From Rhodobacter maris (GTDB taxonomy: Bacteria; Pseudomonadota; Alphaproteobacteria; Rhodobacterales; Rhodobacteraceae), in assembly GCF_900217815.1 (NCBI RefSeq), contig NZ_OBMT01000001.1, positions 824,898-888,897 of the forward strand: DNA of 64,000 bases, read 5' to 3'. The notes below the pieces were generated by a model. It made no database searches. It saw only the letters and a program-made list of their open reading frames with translations, and was not told the origin of the DNA. This document shows, piece by piece, positions 9,784-18,272 of this stretch; the first letter of the stretch is position 1; every line of letters begins with the position of its first letter. A program made the position numbers and the translations under genes.

Positions 9784-12035
9784 GGCGCCGCACCGGATTT
9801 TGCCTTGCTCAGATGCGCGAGCACCGCATCGCGCGGGCCATCCACAGCCATGCGCCCGTTTTGCAAGATCAGCGTGCGCGCGGTCAGCGCAAGGATCGGC
9901 ACCCGGTGCGTGGCAATCACCGCCGTGCGCCCTTCGAGCCATGTTTCGAGCCGGCTCACCAATGTGGTCTCAAGCGTGGTATCAAGCGCCGCCGTCGGCT
10001 CATCAAGGATCACCACCGAGGGGTCTTGCAGCCACAGCCGCGCCCAGCCGATCGACTGGCGCTGCCCCACCGAGAGCCCCTCGCCGCCATCGCGGATCTC
10101 AAGGTCGAGCCCGCGCGGATGGGCACGCAAAAACGGCCCGAGGCCGGCAAAATCAAGCGCCTTGTAAAGCCGCTCCTCATCGCGTTCGAGCTGGGTGAGG
10201 TTGAGGTTGTCGCGCAGGGTGCCGGAAAAGAGCCGCACGTCCTGGCTCAGGTAGCCAACGGCACGGCGCAGATCGCGCGGATGCAACTGGCCGATGTCGA
10301 CCCCGTCGAGCAGAATCCGCCCGACGCTGGGCTCATAGATCCCGGCGAGCAGTTTCAGGAGCGTCGACTTGCCCGAGCCGTTCGCGCCCAGCACGGCAAC
10401 GCGTTGCCCAGCAGGAATGCGCAGTGCCGGAATGTCGACCGTGCTCGCGCCTTCCGGGTCGTATTTGAAATCGAGCCCGCGCACCTCATATGCGCCCTCG
10501 ATCACCTCCGCGCGCAGATAGCTGCGGCCGCCCGCCTGCACCTGATCCGCACTCGCAATCTCGTCCAGCCCGTCGAGCGCCCCCTTCACATTCGCCCAGC
10601 GCGCGAGCGTGCCGGCAAGCTGGGTGAGCGGGGCGAGCGTGCGCGAGGTCAGAATACCGATGGCAATGATCGCCCCCACGGTAAACTCGCCCTCAAACAC
10701 CATATAGGTGCCCACCACCACGGCCGAAACATAGGTCGCCTGCTGCACCATCTGCGCCCAGGAGGTAAGCGCCGCGGAAAGCTTGCGGCTCTCGGAGGAT
10801 TTGACCGCCGAGAGCGTGGTCAGCTCTTCCCAGATCCGCTTGAACCGGTCGGCACCGCGCTGGGTGGCAACGGTTTCATGCTCGTAGATCGCCTCATGCA
10901 ACAGTTTTGCCGCCCGTGCCGAAGCGCCCTGGGTGGATTTGGTGATCTTCATCATCCGGCCCTGCATCAGGAAGCCGGGCACGACCATCAGCACCGCGCC
11001 AAGCGCCAGCACCCAGACGAGATTCCCGCCGATCGAGGCGACAAGGGCGAAGAAGATGACGATGAAGGGAATATCGGCAATGGTGCCGATCGTAGAGGCG
11101 GTGAAGAACTCCCGCACCGAGGAAAATTCGCGCATCGCGGCAAAGAGCTGGCTCGGCGAGCGTCGCCCGGGCGCGGCTTTCATGCCAAGGAGCCGGTCCA
11201 TCAGCAGGCTGTGCACGGTGAGCTCGATCTTGCGGCCCGCGAGATCCATCAGCCCCGAGCGCGCAAGCTTGAGCGCCATTTCGAGCGCAAGCGCCAGAAT
11301 CGCGCCGAGCGCCAGAACCCAGAGCGTCGATTCCGATTTATGCGGGATCACCCGGTCATAGACCTGCATCGAGAACATCGCGACCGAGACGGCGAGGATA
11401 TTTGCGAACAGCGAGCCCACCGCGACTTCAACAAAGGCCCAGCGTTGCGCCCTGAAGGCGCTCCAGAACCAATGCCCGGAGGCGGTTTCGAGGGCGTGAC
11501 GCGCTTCAAGCTGGCGCAGCGTGCTGCGCGCGCGGATGATCCGCCCCGAGAAGAAGGGGGTGAAATCTGCAAGCGGCACTTCGGCGCGCTGGCCCGGGCA
11601 GGTGGTATCGTAGACAAAAAGCGTGTCCCCCTCCTGACCGAGCACCAGTACGAGCTGGCCGGGGGTCATCTGAGCCAGCGCGGGCCAGCGGCCGGGGCCG
11701 AGGCGCGTGATCTGTTCGACCGCGGCGGTCATGCCCGCGGCGCGCAGCACGGCGGCAATTTGCTCGGGCTGCACCTCGTCCGCCGCCGCTCCGGCTGCAT
11801 CGGCGCGGGCCGCGCCCATCATGAGCAGCATCTGTTCGAGAATGTCGGCGGCAGGCAGCTGCGCGCCGAGGCACCCGGCATAGGTTGCGACAAGCTCCGC
11901 CCGCGCCCGCGCCCGCGATGGCAGACGCAGCGCATGGTCGCGCGCGACGGCGGGGGTCGGCTTTGGCAAAGCCCCCTCTGCCGCGCCGCTGATGCGGGCG
12001 GCATTGATGTCGAACGCTATCACACGGTCAGCCAA
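9780..12035 (-). CDS. Type I secretion ABC transporter with degenerate C39-like domain (LapB type)
   Basis: A 751-residue ATPase that drives one-step secretion of a large adhesin. Order of domains: an N-terminal C39-peptidase-like domain (about 35-165) without an obvious catalytic cysteine motif, expected for transporters that bind but do not cleave their substrate; a membrane domain (about 195-500); and a nucleotide-binding domain with Walker A GANGSGKST (550-558), an LSVGQ signature (654-658) and Walker B VVILDE (about 675). It is co-transcribed between the TolC-like gene, 12 bases upstream, and the adaptor gene, which it overlaps. Family membership is clear; the LapB comparison rests on architecture. 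Confidence 0.93.
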   Translation of the reverse strand: MADRVIAFDINAARISGAAEGALPKPTPAVARDHALRLPSRARARAELVATYAGCLGAQLPAADILEQMLLMMGAARADAAGAAADEVQPEQIAAVLRAAGMTAAVEQITRLGPGRWPALAQMTPGQLVLVLGQEGDTLFVYDTTCPGQRAEVPLADFTPFFSGRIIRARSTLRQLEARHALETASGHWFWSAFRAQRWAFVEVAVGSLFANILAVSVAMFSMQVYDRVIPHKSESTLWVLALGAILALALEMALKLARSGLMDLAGRKIELTVHSLLMDRLLGMKAAPGRRSPSQLFAAMREFSSVREFFTASTIGTIADIPFIVIFFALVASIGGNLVWVLALGAVLMVVPGFLMQGRMMKITKSTQGASARAAKLLHEAIYEHETVATQRGADRFKRIWEELTTLSAVKSSESRKLSAALTSWAQMVQQATYVSAVVVGTYMVFEGEFTVGAIIAIGILTSRTLAPLTQLAGTLARWANVKGALDGLDEIASADQVQAGGRSYLRAEVIEGAYEVRGLDFKYDPEGASTVDIPALRIPAGQRVAVLGANGSGKSTLLKLLAGIYEPSVGRILLDGVDIGQLHPRDLRRAVGYLSQDVRLFSGTLRDNLNLTQLERDEERLYKALDFAGLGPFLRAHPRGLDLEIRDGGEGLSVGQRQSIGWARLWLQDPSVVILDEPTAALDTTLETTLVSRLETWLEGRTAVIATHRVPILALTARTLILQNGRMAVDGPRDAVLAHLSKAKSGAAP

Positions 12036-12047
12036 CCCCTGCCCCTG

Positions 12048-13385
12048 TCAGATACTGCTTCCAGCAACGAGTGTTCCGTGCCGTCGCGCGATTTCCAGCT
12101 CGACCAGAGCGATGTCATATGTGAGGCCCGCCTGATCACGCGCCATCTCGGCATAGTTTTCGTACATGTTCACGAGTTCCATCAGCGTGCGCCCGCCCAT
12201 CCGGTACTGCTCGGTAAACATGTCGAGCCCGGCGCCGGTCTCTTCGACCACGATCGCATCGCGCGCGGCCTTGGCCCGCAGCGCTGCAAGCTTGGCGCGG
12301 AGCGAAACGAGATCCTGCGCCGCATCCTGACCGGCTTTTTCCACACGGGCCGCGGCGGCCTCCTTGCGCGCCTCGAGCGCCGCCATCGCATCGCCTGTGC
12401 CAAAGCCAAGCCGCTCGTCGAGCCCCAGCGTGAGGCCGACATCGGGCTTGCCGCTGCCCGTCTTCGCCTGGGCCGAAAGCGTGGGCAGATACCCGGTCCG
12501 CGCCATCTCGGCTTCGGCCACGCTGCGCCTGGCCTCGGCTTTCGCCTCGGCCACGGCGAGCGCCTCGGGAAGCGGCTCTGGCAGCGCAAAGCTTCCGAGC
12601 CCGGAAAGCCCCGCGAGGGACTGCCCGGTCATGGCTCCAAGCTGCGCCAGCGCCGTCTGTTCGCTGTCGCGATCGGCCTGGGCCACGGCTTGCATCTCGG
12701 TGAGCTTCTGCGCGAGGATTCGCGCCTCGGATCCATCCGAAAGCCCGCCCTCGACGCGCTGGCGCATGATGTGGTTGTAATCTCCGATCTTCGCCGCCGA
12801 ACGGGCGGCAACCGCCGCCTGCGCGCGCGCCTTGAGGGCGGTGATATAGGCTTTCAACCCATCGGCAACGGTATCGTTCATCTCGCTCGAAAGGCCGACG
12901 GCCGCCACTTCCACATCGGCGGCAGCATAATCACGCTCGGCCCGCTTCGCGCCATTGTCCCACAGCACCTGCTCAACGAGGATCTGCGCCGCCAGATCGC
13001 CGAGCCGGGTCAGGCTCAGGCTCGGGCCGATCTCGGGCAACCAGTTCTTCGATTGCGCCTGCGCGGTGAGCCGCTTCATACGCAATTCGGCCTGCGCCGC
13101 GCCTTTTGCATCGCGCAAAACCGCCTGCGCCACCTGCGCATAGGGGCCCTCTCCCGGCAGGGCGGAGGGCCGCGCGGCCAGATCGGCGATGATCACCGAG
13201 CTTTGCGCCGTGGCCCCGGGCGGACCCGCCGCGAGGCCCATGGAGGCGGTTGAAACGGCGGAGCGGTCGGTGGGAGAGGGCGCCCCCGCCATGCAACCGC
13301 CCAGCCCCGCGGCCAGCGCGACCGCCATGACCACCCGTGCGCAACCTTGCGCCGGAAGGCCTGTCAGCTTGCGCCCTCGGGTCAT
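12048..13385 (-). CDS. TolC-family outer-membrane secretion channel (lipoprotein-like N-terminus)
   Basis: A 445-residue outer-membrane efflux/secretion channel of the TolC/LapE group. Residues 1-31 form a signal sequence ending in LGGC, a plausible lipobox with the lipidated cysteine at 31. The rest is alanine-rich alpha-helical sequence with two OEP repeats, each holding long coiled helices; the C-terminal repeat includes LMELVNMYENYAEMARDQ. It lies in the Bap-like secretion operon, 10 bases after the adhesin gene and 12 before the ABC transporter. No frameshift or truncation is visible. Confidence 0.9.
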   Translation of the reverse strand: MTRGRKLTGLPAQGCARVVMAVALAAGLGGCMAGAPSPTDRSAVSTASMGLAAGPPGATAQSSVIIADLAARPSALPGEGPYAQVAQAVLRDAKGAAQAELRMKRLTAQAQSKNWLPEIGPSLSLTRLGDLAAQILVEQVLWDNGAKRAERDYAAADVEVAAVGLSSEMNDTVADGLKAYITALKARAQAAVAARSAAKIGDYNHIMRQRVEGGLSDGSEARILAQKLTEMQAVAQADRDSEQTALAQLGAMTGQSLAGLSGLGSFALPEPLPEALAVAEAKAEARRSVAEAEMARTGYLPTLSAQAKTGSGKPDVGLTLGLDERLGFGTGDAMAALEARKEAAAARVEKAGQDAAQDLVSLRAKLAALRAKAARDAIVVEETGAGLDMFTEQYRMGGRTLMELVNMYENYAEMARDQAGLTYDIALVELEIARRHGTLVAGSSI

Positions 13386-13395
13386 GGCTGCCTCT

Positions 13396-15978
13396 TCAGA
13401 TCGTCAGATTCGTGATGTCGTCATCGATGACCAGCGTCGCGCCCTCGGTGCCAAGCGTATAGATGCTGTAGCTCTCGCCTCCGATCACGGTATCATTCCC
13501 GCTGTCCTGCGCACCGACCGCGGTGACATGGTCGAGCGCGTCGCCGGAGATGACCAGAGTGTGATCGGCGCCAGTGAGCTCCATCACCTGTTCCTCGGTG
13601 ATCGTCAGCTGTGCCTGCGGGGCAAAGGTGAGGTCGATCGAGCCGAAGTCGAAGTCGCCCAGCCCCGCGCGGGTCAGATCGACGGTCACGGCGGAAGTGT
13701 TGTCGACCACCAGCAGCGTCGAGGATTCGTTGCCAGCAAGATCGTGATCGGTCACCACAAGATAGGAGCCGTTCGGCACGCTCTCGTAGAAATTGTAATT
13801 CGCGTAACCTATGGTGCTGTTGACCGAGACGTCGTTCCCGATATCGGTGACGGCTCCCGCGGCATTGACCGCCGAGATCTCGTAAATGCTTTCGCCAACA
13901 TCGGTGCGGATGCCCAGAAGCGCCCCCGCATCGCGCGTGAAAGCGGTGATATCGGGGCTTTCGGGGGCGACGAGATCGTAATCGAAGCTCCCCGAGGCCG
14001 TGGCGCTGTTGCCCGCGACGTCCACTGCCGTGACCTCGTAGTCCATGGTGCCGGAAGTGCCGCTCAGATCGCCCGCGTCGAAGGTGATCGACCAGATCCC
14101 GTTGTCCCCGGCGGTGACGGTTTCCACCGCGCCGCTCGCCAGCGCCACGGTGACTGCGGCGCCCGGCTCGACCGTGCCGCTGATCACGAAGCCGTCCTCG
14201 GCTTCCTGCCCGTTGACGATATTGTCGTCTGTCACCGAATCCGCGGTCGTGAAATTCGTCACCTCGGTGTCGAGCGTCACCAGAGCGGTGGCCGTCGCGC
14301 TGTTGCCGGCGGCATCGATCGCCGTCACGGTGGCGGTGTAGATGCCGGTGGTCAGCGCCGCATCGACCAGCGTCACGCTCCAGCTGCCATCGGCGGCCGG
14401 GGTCGTGCTGTAGCTCACGCCACCGAGATCAAGGATTACCGAGGTCGAGCCCGGTTCGGATGTGCCCGCGAGCACAAAGCCGGTCTGCGCTTCGGCCGCA
14501 TTGACCAGATCATCCGCCGTCACCGGGGCACCATCGAAAGCGACGGTGGCCTCGGTATCGACCGTCACCGCATGGGTCACTGTCGACACGTTGCCCGCGG
14601 CATCGGTGCTCGTCACGGTGACACTGGTTTCATAGCTGCCCGTTGGCAGTTCGCTCGCGGCGAATGTCACCGACCAGCTGCCATCCGTGCCCGTGGTGAC
14701 CTGCTGAGTGACCCCTTCCATCGTCACCGCGAGCACCGCTCCGGCAACCGATGTGCCCGAAACCACGACACCCGCGGCCTGTTCGGCGGCGTTGATCACG
14801 TCATCGCCCGCGACCGTGTTCACGGTGATCGCGTTCGCGACCGTGTCGATCACCAGCGTATCGGTTATCGTGGTGACATTGCCCGGCGCGTCGGTTGCCG
14901 TGACCGTCATCTCTTCGCTGTATTCCCCGGGCGGGAGCTGATCGGTGGTGAAGGTCACGCTCCAGCTGCCATCTGCGCCCACGGTGGTGGATTGCGTCTG
15001 CCCGGCAACTTCGACCGTGATCGCCGCGCCCACCTCCCCGGTGCCGCTGACGCTGACCCCGTCCTGATACTCCGCGAGGTTCTCGACATCGCCGGTCGAT
15101 TCCGCACCAGCGGTGATCTCCACCTCCGGCGGGATCATGTCGATCACGAAATCCGGGCCGTCAAGCTCGTAAACCGTGCCATCGGGCGCGGTCACGCTGA
15201 CTGTCGATGTCAGATCGCCATCGGACGGGAAGGTCGACCCCTCGAACGTGACGGACCATTGCCCGTCCGCATCAACAGTGGTCTCAAGCGTCTGATCGCC
15301 GAGCACGACCGTCACCGTGGAGCCGGTTTCTCCCGTCCCCGAGACCGTCGCCGAGGGATCAGCGGTATTCGTCGTCAGCGTGTAGGTTTCATCAGGATGA
15401 TCGACAGTCGGCACCGTCGTTTGATCTCCGCCGCTGCCCGTGTCGTTACCGCCGCTGCCGGTGTCATTGCCACCATCACCGCCCCCGCCAAGCAGGCCGA
15501 GCCCGACCAGACCGGCGCCCGCAAGCCCGAGCCCGCCCAGCCCCGCCAGCGGCGCAAACATCGCCATGCCCGTGGTATCATCGTCGCCGGGCGCCAGAAT
15601 GTCATCCCCCTGAAAAAAGGCCAGCTGATCGTTCGGGCTCCATTTGCCGATCATCTCGACATGGCCGTAATCGGCATAGAGCACGCCGTTGCCGCCCTCT
15701 TCGAGCACCACCGGTGTCAGTGCGCTGTCGGCCGAAATATAAAGATGCGCGCCGGCGTGATAAAAACCTGACAGGGTGATCGTGCGCCCGTCGACCAGCA
15801 AAACCTGAAGATCATCGCCGTCGCGCAGATATTTGAGGATGCTCGTGCGCCGCAGGTTGAGGGAGATATCATCCCCGGCCCCGACCTGAATGAAATCCCG
15901 CGCGCCGTCACCGGCCACGACGCCCCGCGTCACTCCGCCCATGGAATCACGGACGGCAAAGTCAACAGACTTTACCAT
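13396..15978 (-). CDS. Bap-like surface adhesin with BapA prefix domain and tandem Ig-like repeats
   Basis: An 860-residue predicted type I secreted adhesin without a Sec signal. Residues 1-130 are a BapA/LapF prefix-like domain (the YLRDGDDLQVLLVDGRTITL segment is typical), followed by a very Gly/Leu-rich segment (about 142-165) and a Gly/Asn/Asp/Ser linker. About five bacterial Ig-like repeats of roughly 90-100 residues follow (about 195-660), each with a VSGT...GA, DGSWSVTF and DAAGN pattern. The acidic C-terminal 200 residues, ending in DDDITNLTI, would carry the secretion signal. It is small for this class, so a modest surface or biofilm adhesin is likely. It heads the secretion operon and has a CtrA site upstream. 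Confidence 0.85.
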   Translation of the reverse strand: MVKSVDFAVRDSMGGVTRGVVAGDGARDFIQVGAGDDISLNLRRTSILKYLRDGDDLQVLLVDGRTITLSGFYHAGAHLYISADSALTPVVLEEGGNGVLYADYGHVEMIGKWSPNDQLAFFQGDDILAPGDDDTTGMAMFAPLAGLGGLGLAGAGLVGLGLLGGGGDGGNDTGSGGNDTGSGGDQTTVPTVDHPDETYTLTTNTADPSATVSGTGETGSTVTVVLGDQTLETTVDADGQWSVTFEGSTFPSDGDLTSTVSVTAPDGTVYELDGPDFVIDMIPPEVEITAGAESTGDVENLAEYQDGVSVSGTGEVGAAITVEVAGQTQSTTVGADGSWSVTFTTDQLPPGEYSEEMTVTATDAPGNVTTITDTLVIDTVANAITVNTVAGDDVINAAEQAAGVVVSGTSVAGAVLAVTMEGVTQQVTTGTDGSWSVTFAASELPTGSYETSVTVTSTDAAGNVSTVTHAVTVDTEATVAFDGAPVTADDLVNAAEAQTGFVLAGTSEPGSTSVILDLGGVSYSTTPAADGSWSVTLVDAALTTGIYTATVTAIDAAGNSATATALVTLDTEVTNFTTADSVTDDNIVNGQEAEDGFVISGTVEPGAAVTVALASGAVETVTAGDNGIWSITFDAGDLSGTSGTMDYEVTAVDVAGNSATASGSFDYDLVAPESPDITAFTRDAGALLGIRTDVGESIYEISAVNAAGAVTDIGNDVSVNSTIGYANYNFYESVPNGSYLVVTDHDLAGNESSTLLVVDNTSAVTVDLTRAGLGDFDFGSIDLTFAPQAQLTITEEQVMELTGADHTLVISGDALDHVTAVGAQDSGNDTVIGGESYSIYTLGTEGATLVIDDDITNLTI

Positions 15979-16002
15979 AGTATTGCTCCGCCTCGAAAAA
16001 TT

Positions 16003-16019
16003 CCGGCTCTTGCGGCCGG
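16003..16019 (-). terminator. Terminator-like hairpin in the adhesin operon leader
   Basis: On the minus strand CCGGC-CGCAAGA-GCCGG is followed by AATTTTT, between the CtrA site and the adhesin ATG. It may attenuate the operon. The stem is only 5 bp, so the call is tentative. Confidence 0.4.
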
Positions 16020-16028
16020 ATATGCTGC

Positions 16029-16044
16029 TTAAGGCGGAGTTAAC
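16029..16044 (+). promoter_or_regulatory. CtrA binding site upstream of the adhesin/secretion operon
   Basis: TTAA-GGCGGAG-TTAAC is an exact match to the full CtrA consensus TTAA-N7-TTAAC. It lies 51-66 bases upstream of the adhesin start. A TTACA-N5-TGTAA dyad sits a few bases further upstream (16058-16072) and may bind a second regulator. CtrA controls motility and surface functions in Rhodobacterales. Confidence 0.7.
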
Positions 16045-16132
16045 CCAAGTTGCGAGTTTACACTAGCTGTAAGTTGTAACGCCCTATCAAATTAACCTTT
16101 GCCAAGACGAAACTGTGTGGATTTTGCCGGTA

Positions 16133-16579
16133 TCACATATTGAATCGATGCAGAACCTGCGCCAGAAAATGCCTGTCGCCCGGGTTGGCCAGCCTTTCGA
16201 GAGCCTCAGGTCCGCTGAGCCAGTGCGCTTCATGGCCCGACTCGCCCGGCGCCCCCAGGCGCAGCACCGGCCGCGCCAGATACAGATGGCAGATCTTCTC
16301 CGCCCAGAGGTCATATTCGGGCATGTAAGTGAAGCGCCGGTAAGCGCCGAGCCAGCGCGGCTGCGCGATGCGCCAGCCGGTTTCCTCGACCACCTCGCGG
16401 TACAGCGCCGCGAGCGGCCCCTCTCCCGGGTCGATCCCGCCCCCCGGCAACTGGTATTCGGGCCGCGGTTCGGATTGATGCGTGAGCAGAAATTGGTCGC
16501 CCCGCACCAAGACCGCATAGGCCCCCGGGCGCGCCTTGTAGCGCTGCCCCGGCACCAGTCTTTCGCCAAACCGCCGCAT
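16133..16579 (-). CDS. Nudix hydrolase
   Basis: A 148-residue single-domain Nudix pyrophosphohydrolase. The Nudix box spans about residues 46-68: GGGIDPGEG, then REVVEETGW, giving the GX5EX7REUXEEXGU pattern with all metal-binding glutamates. The start MRRFGERLVPGQRY is set by domain length; the frame is open far upstream but lies opposite hslO. The substrate cannot be read from the sequence. It is divergent from hslO, with 93 bases between the starts. Confidence 0.88.
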   Translation of the reverse strand: MRRFGERLVPGQRYKARPGAYAVLVRGDQFLLTHQSEPRPEYQLPGGGIDPGEGPLAALYREVVEETGWRIAQPRWLGAYRRFTYMPEYDLWAEKICHLYLARPVLRLGAPGESGHEAHWLSGPEALERLANPGDRHFLAQVLHRFNM

Positions 16580-16672
16580 TTTCGCCCTCCGACCCCTTGG
16601 GGGAACGGTTGCCCCCACCATATTGGCACGGTATGGCAGCCCGAGGGCTGCGCGAAAACCCCCAGGATTCTT

Positions 16673-17686
16673 ATGACCAAGCTTACCGATATCACCTGGG
16701 ACGACACCGTCCTGCCGTTCCAGCTTGACCGCTCCGACGTGCGCGGCCGCATCGCGCGGCTCGATGGCGTGCTCGAGGACGTGCTGCGCCAGCACGATTA
16801 CCCCGCCACCGTCGAGGGTCTGGTGGCGGAAATCGCGATCCTGACCGCGCTGATCGGGCAAACCATGAAACTGCGCTGGAAGCTCTCGCTTCAAGTGCGC
16901 GGCAAGGGGCCGATCCGGATTCTTGCCACCGATTACTATGCCCCCGCCGAGGAGGGCGCGCCCGCCCGTATCCGTGGCTGGGCGAGCTTTGATGCGGAGC
17001 GACTCGACGAAACGGCCGACCCGTTCGGGCAGATCGGCGAGGGCTATTTTGCGGTGTTGATCGATCAGGGCGAGGGCACGCTGCCCTATCAAGGGTTGAC
17101 CCCGCTCGATGGCGGCGCGCTCGCACGCTGCGCCGAAACCTATTTTGCGCAATCCGAGCAATTGCCGACCCGGTTCCAGCTCGCCTTTGGTCGCTCGACC
17201 GAGCCGGGGCAGGCGGAGCGCTGGCGCGCGGGCGGTGTGATGCTGCAGATGATGCCCGCAAGCCCGGTGGCCGCGCGCGAGGGATCGGGCGAGGGGGGGC
17301 TTTTGCGCCACTCCGACATTCTCGCGGGCGAAGCGGATGAAAACTGGACCCGCGCCAATGTGCTTCTCGACACCGTCGAGGAGATGGAACTCACCGGCCC
17401 CTCGGTCGGGCTGACGAACCTGCTCGTGCGGCTCTTCAACGAAGAAGTGCCCCGCGTCTTCGACCCGCAGAAGGTCCAGTTCGGCTGCACCTGTTCGGAA
17501 GAGCGCGTGCGCACCAGCCTGTCGATCTACTCGGCAAAAGACATCAAGCACATGACCACGCCCGAGGGCACGGTGACCGCCGATTGCCAGTTCTGCGGTG
17601 CGCATTACGTGTTCGACCCGCTCTCGCTCGGCTTCGAGGCGGTGAAAAACCCGGACGGCACGCCGAAAGAGGCGGGTGATGCCTGA
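16673..17686 (+). CDS. hslO: Redox-regulated holdase chaperone Hsp33
   Basis: Hsp33 protects unfolded proteins during oxidative stress and is switched on by disulfide formation. The 337-residue product carries the C-terminal zinc switch with Cys272 and Cys274 (GCTCSEER) and Cys305 and Cys308 (DCQFCGAHY), spaced as in the family. The substrate-binding N-terminal domain is complete. It begins a run of three tightly packed genes: its stop overlaps the start of the next Nudix gene, which in turn overlaps cca. Confidence 0.95.
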   Translation: MTKLTDITWDDTVLPFQLDRSDVRGRIARLDGVLEDVLRQHDYPATVEGLVAEIAILTALIGQTMKLRWKLSLQVRGKGPIRILATDYYAPAEEGAPARIRGWASFDAERLDETADPFGQIGEGYFAVLIDQGEGTLPYQGLTPLDGGALARCAETYFAQSEQLPTRFQLAFGRSTEPGQAERWRAGGVMLQMMPASPVAAREGSGEGGLLRHSDILAGEADENWTRANVLLDTVEEMELTGPSVGLTNLLVRLFNEEVPRVFDPQKVQFGCTCSEERVRTSLSIYSAKDIKHMTTPEGTVTADCQFCGAHYVFDPLSLGFEAVKNPDGTPKEAGDA

Positions 17687-18272
17687 GGCCTTCGCCCCGC
17701 TCCTTGCCGCGCTTGCAAGGCCGGGGCGGCCCTCGTCGGATTATGACCTCAACCCCGGCACGGTGCTGCCGGAAAACAGGAAGCTGCGGCCTGCGGGGGT
17801 GCTTGCGGCTTTCGAGGAGACCGAGGCCGGGCTCAGGCTCTATCTCACCAAGCGTGCCTCGCATCTGCGCCATCATCCGGGGCAGATCGCCTTTCCGGGC
17901 GGCAAGGTCGATCCCGGCGACGCGGGCCCCGTTGCCGCGGCTTTGCGCGAGGCGGAGGAAGAGATCGGCCTGCCGCGCACCGCAGTGGAGATCCTCGGCA
18001 CGCTTGAGCCGCACGAGACGGTGACAGGCTTCATGGTCACACCGGTCATCGCGCGGCTCACGGCCTCCTTCACCCCGCGCCCCGAGGCGGGCGAGGTGGA
18101 CGAAATCTTCACCGTGCCGTTTTCACACCTCACCCCCGCAAGCTTCCATGTCGAGGCGCGGCGCTGGCGCGGGGGCATGCGCTCTTATTACGTCGCGCCC
18201 TTCGGCCCCTATTACATCTGGGGCGCCACCGCGCGGATATTGCGCGGGCTGACCGACCGGCTCGGCCCATGA
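17679..18272 (+). CDS. CoA pyrophosphatase-like Nudix hydrolase (NudL type)
   Basis: A 197-residue Nudix protein. The UPF0035/NudL signature comes before the Nudix box: LTKRASHLRHHPGQIAFPGGK, followed by AALREAEEEIGL. This extended pattern is typical of enzymes that cleave CoA and its derivatives to 3',5'-ADP and 4'-phosphopantetheine. Translation starts at ATG 17679, inside the last codons of hslO, with an alternative GTG one codon earlier. The stop overlaps the cca start by 4 bases. The substrate is inferred from family. Confidence 0.88.
   Translation: MPEAFAPLLAALARPGRPSSDYDLNPGTVLPENRKLRPAGVLAAFEETEAGLRLYLTKRASHLRHHPGQIAFPGGKVDPGDAGPVAAALREAEEEIGLPRTAVEILGTLEPHETVTGFMVTPVIARLTASFTPRPEAGEVDEIFTVPFSHLTPASFHVEARRWRGGMRSYYVAPFGPYYIWGATARILRGLTDRLGP

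Noticed and set aside
9813..13253. Plus-strand open frame of 1146 codons
   Set aside because: It lies opposite the secretion ABC transporter and TolC genes, which have clear motifs; the plus-strand translation is Arg/His/Gly-rich without domains.
13189..15771. Plus-strand open frame of 860 codons opposite the adhesin gene
   Set aside because: Shadow of the repetitive, high-GC Ig-like repeats; composition typical of antisense frames.
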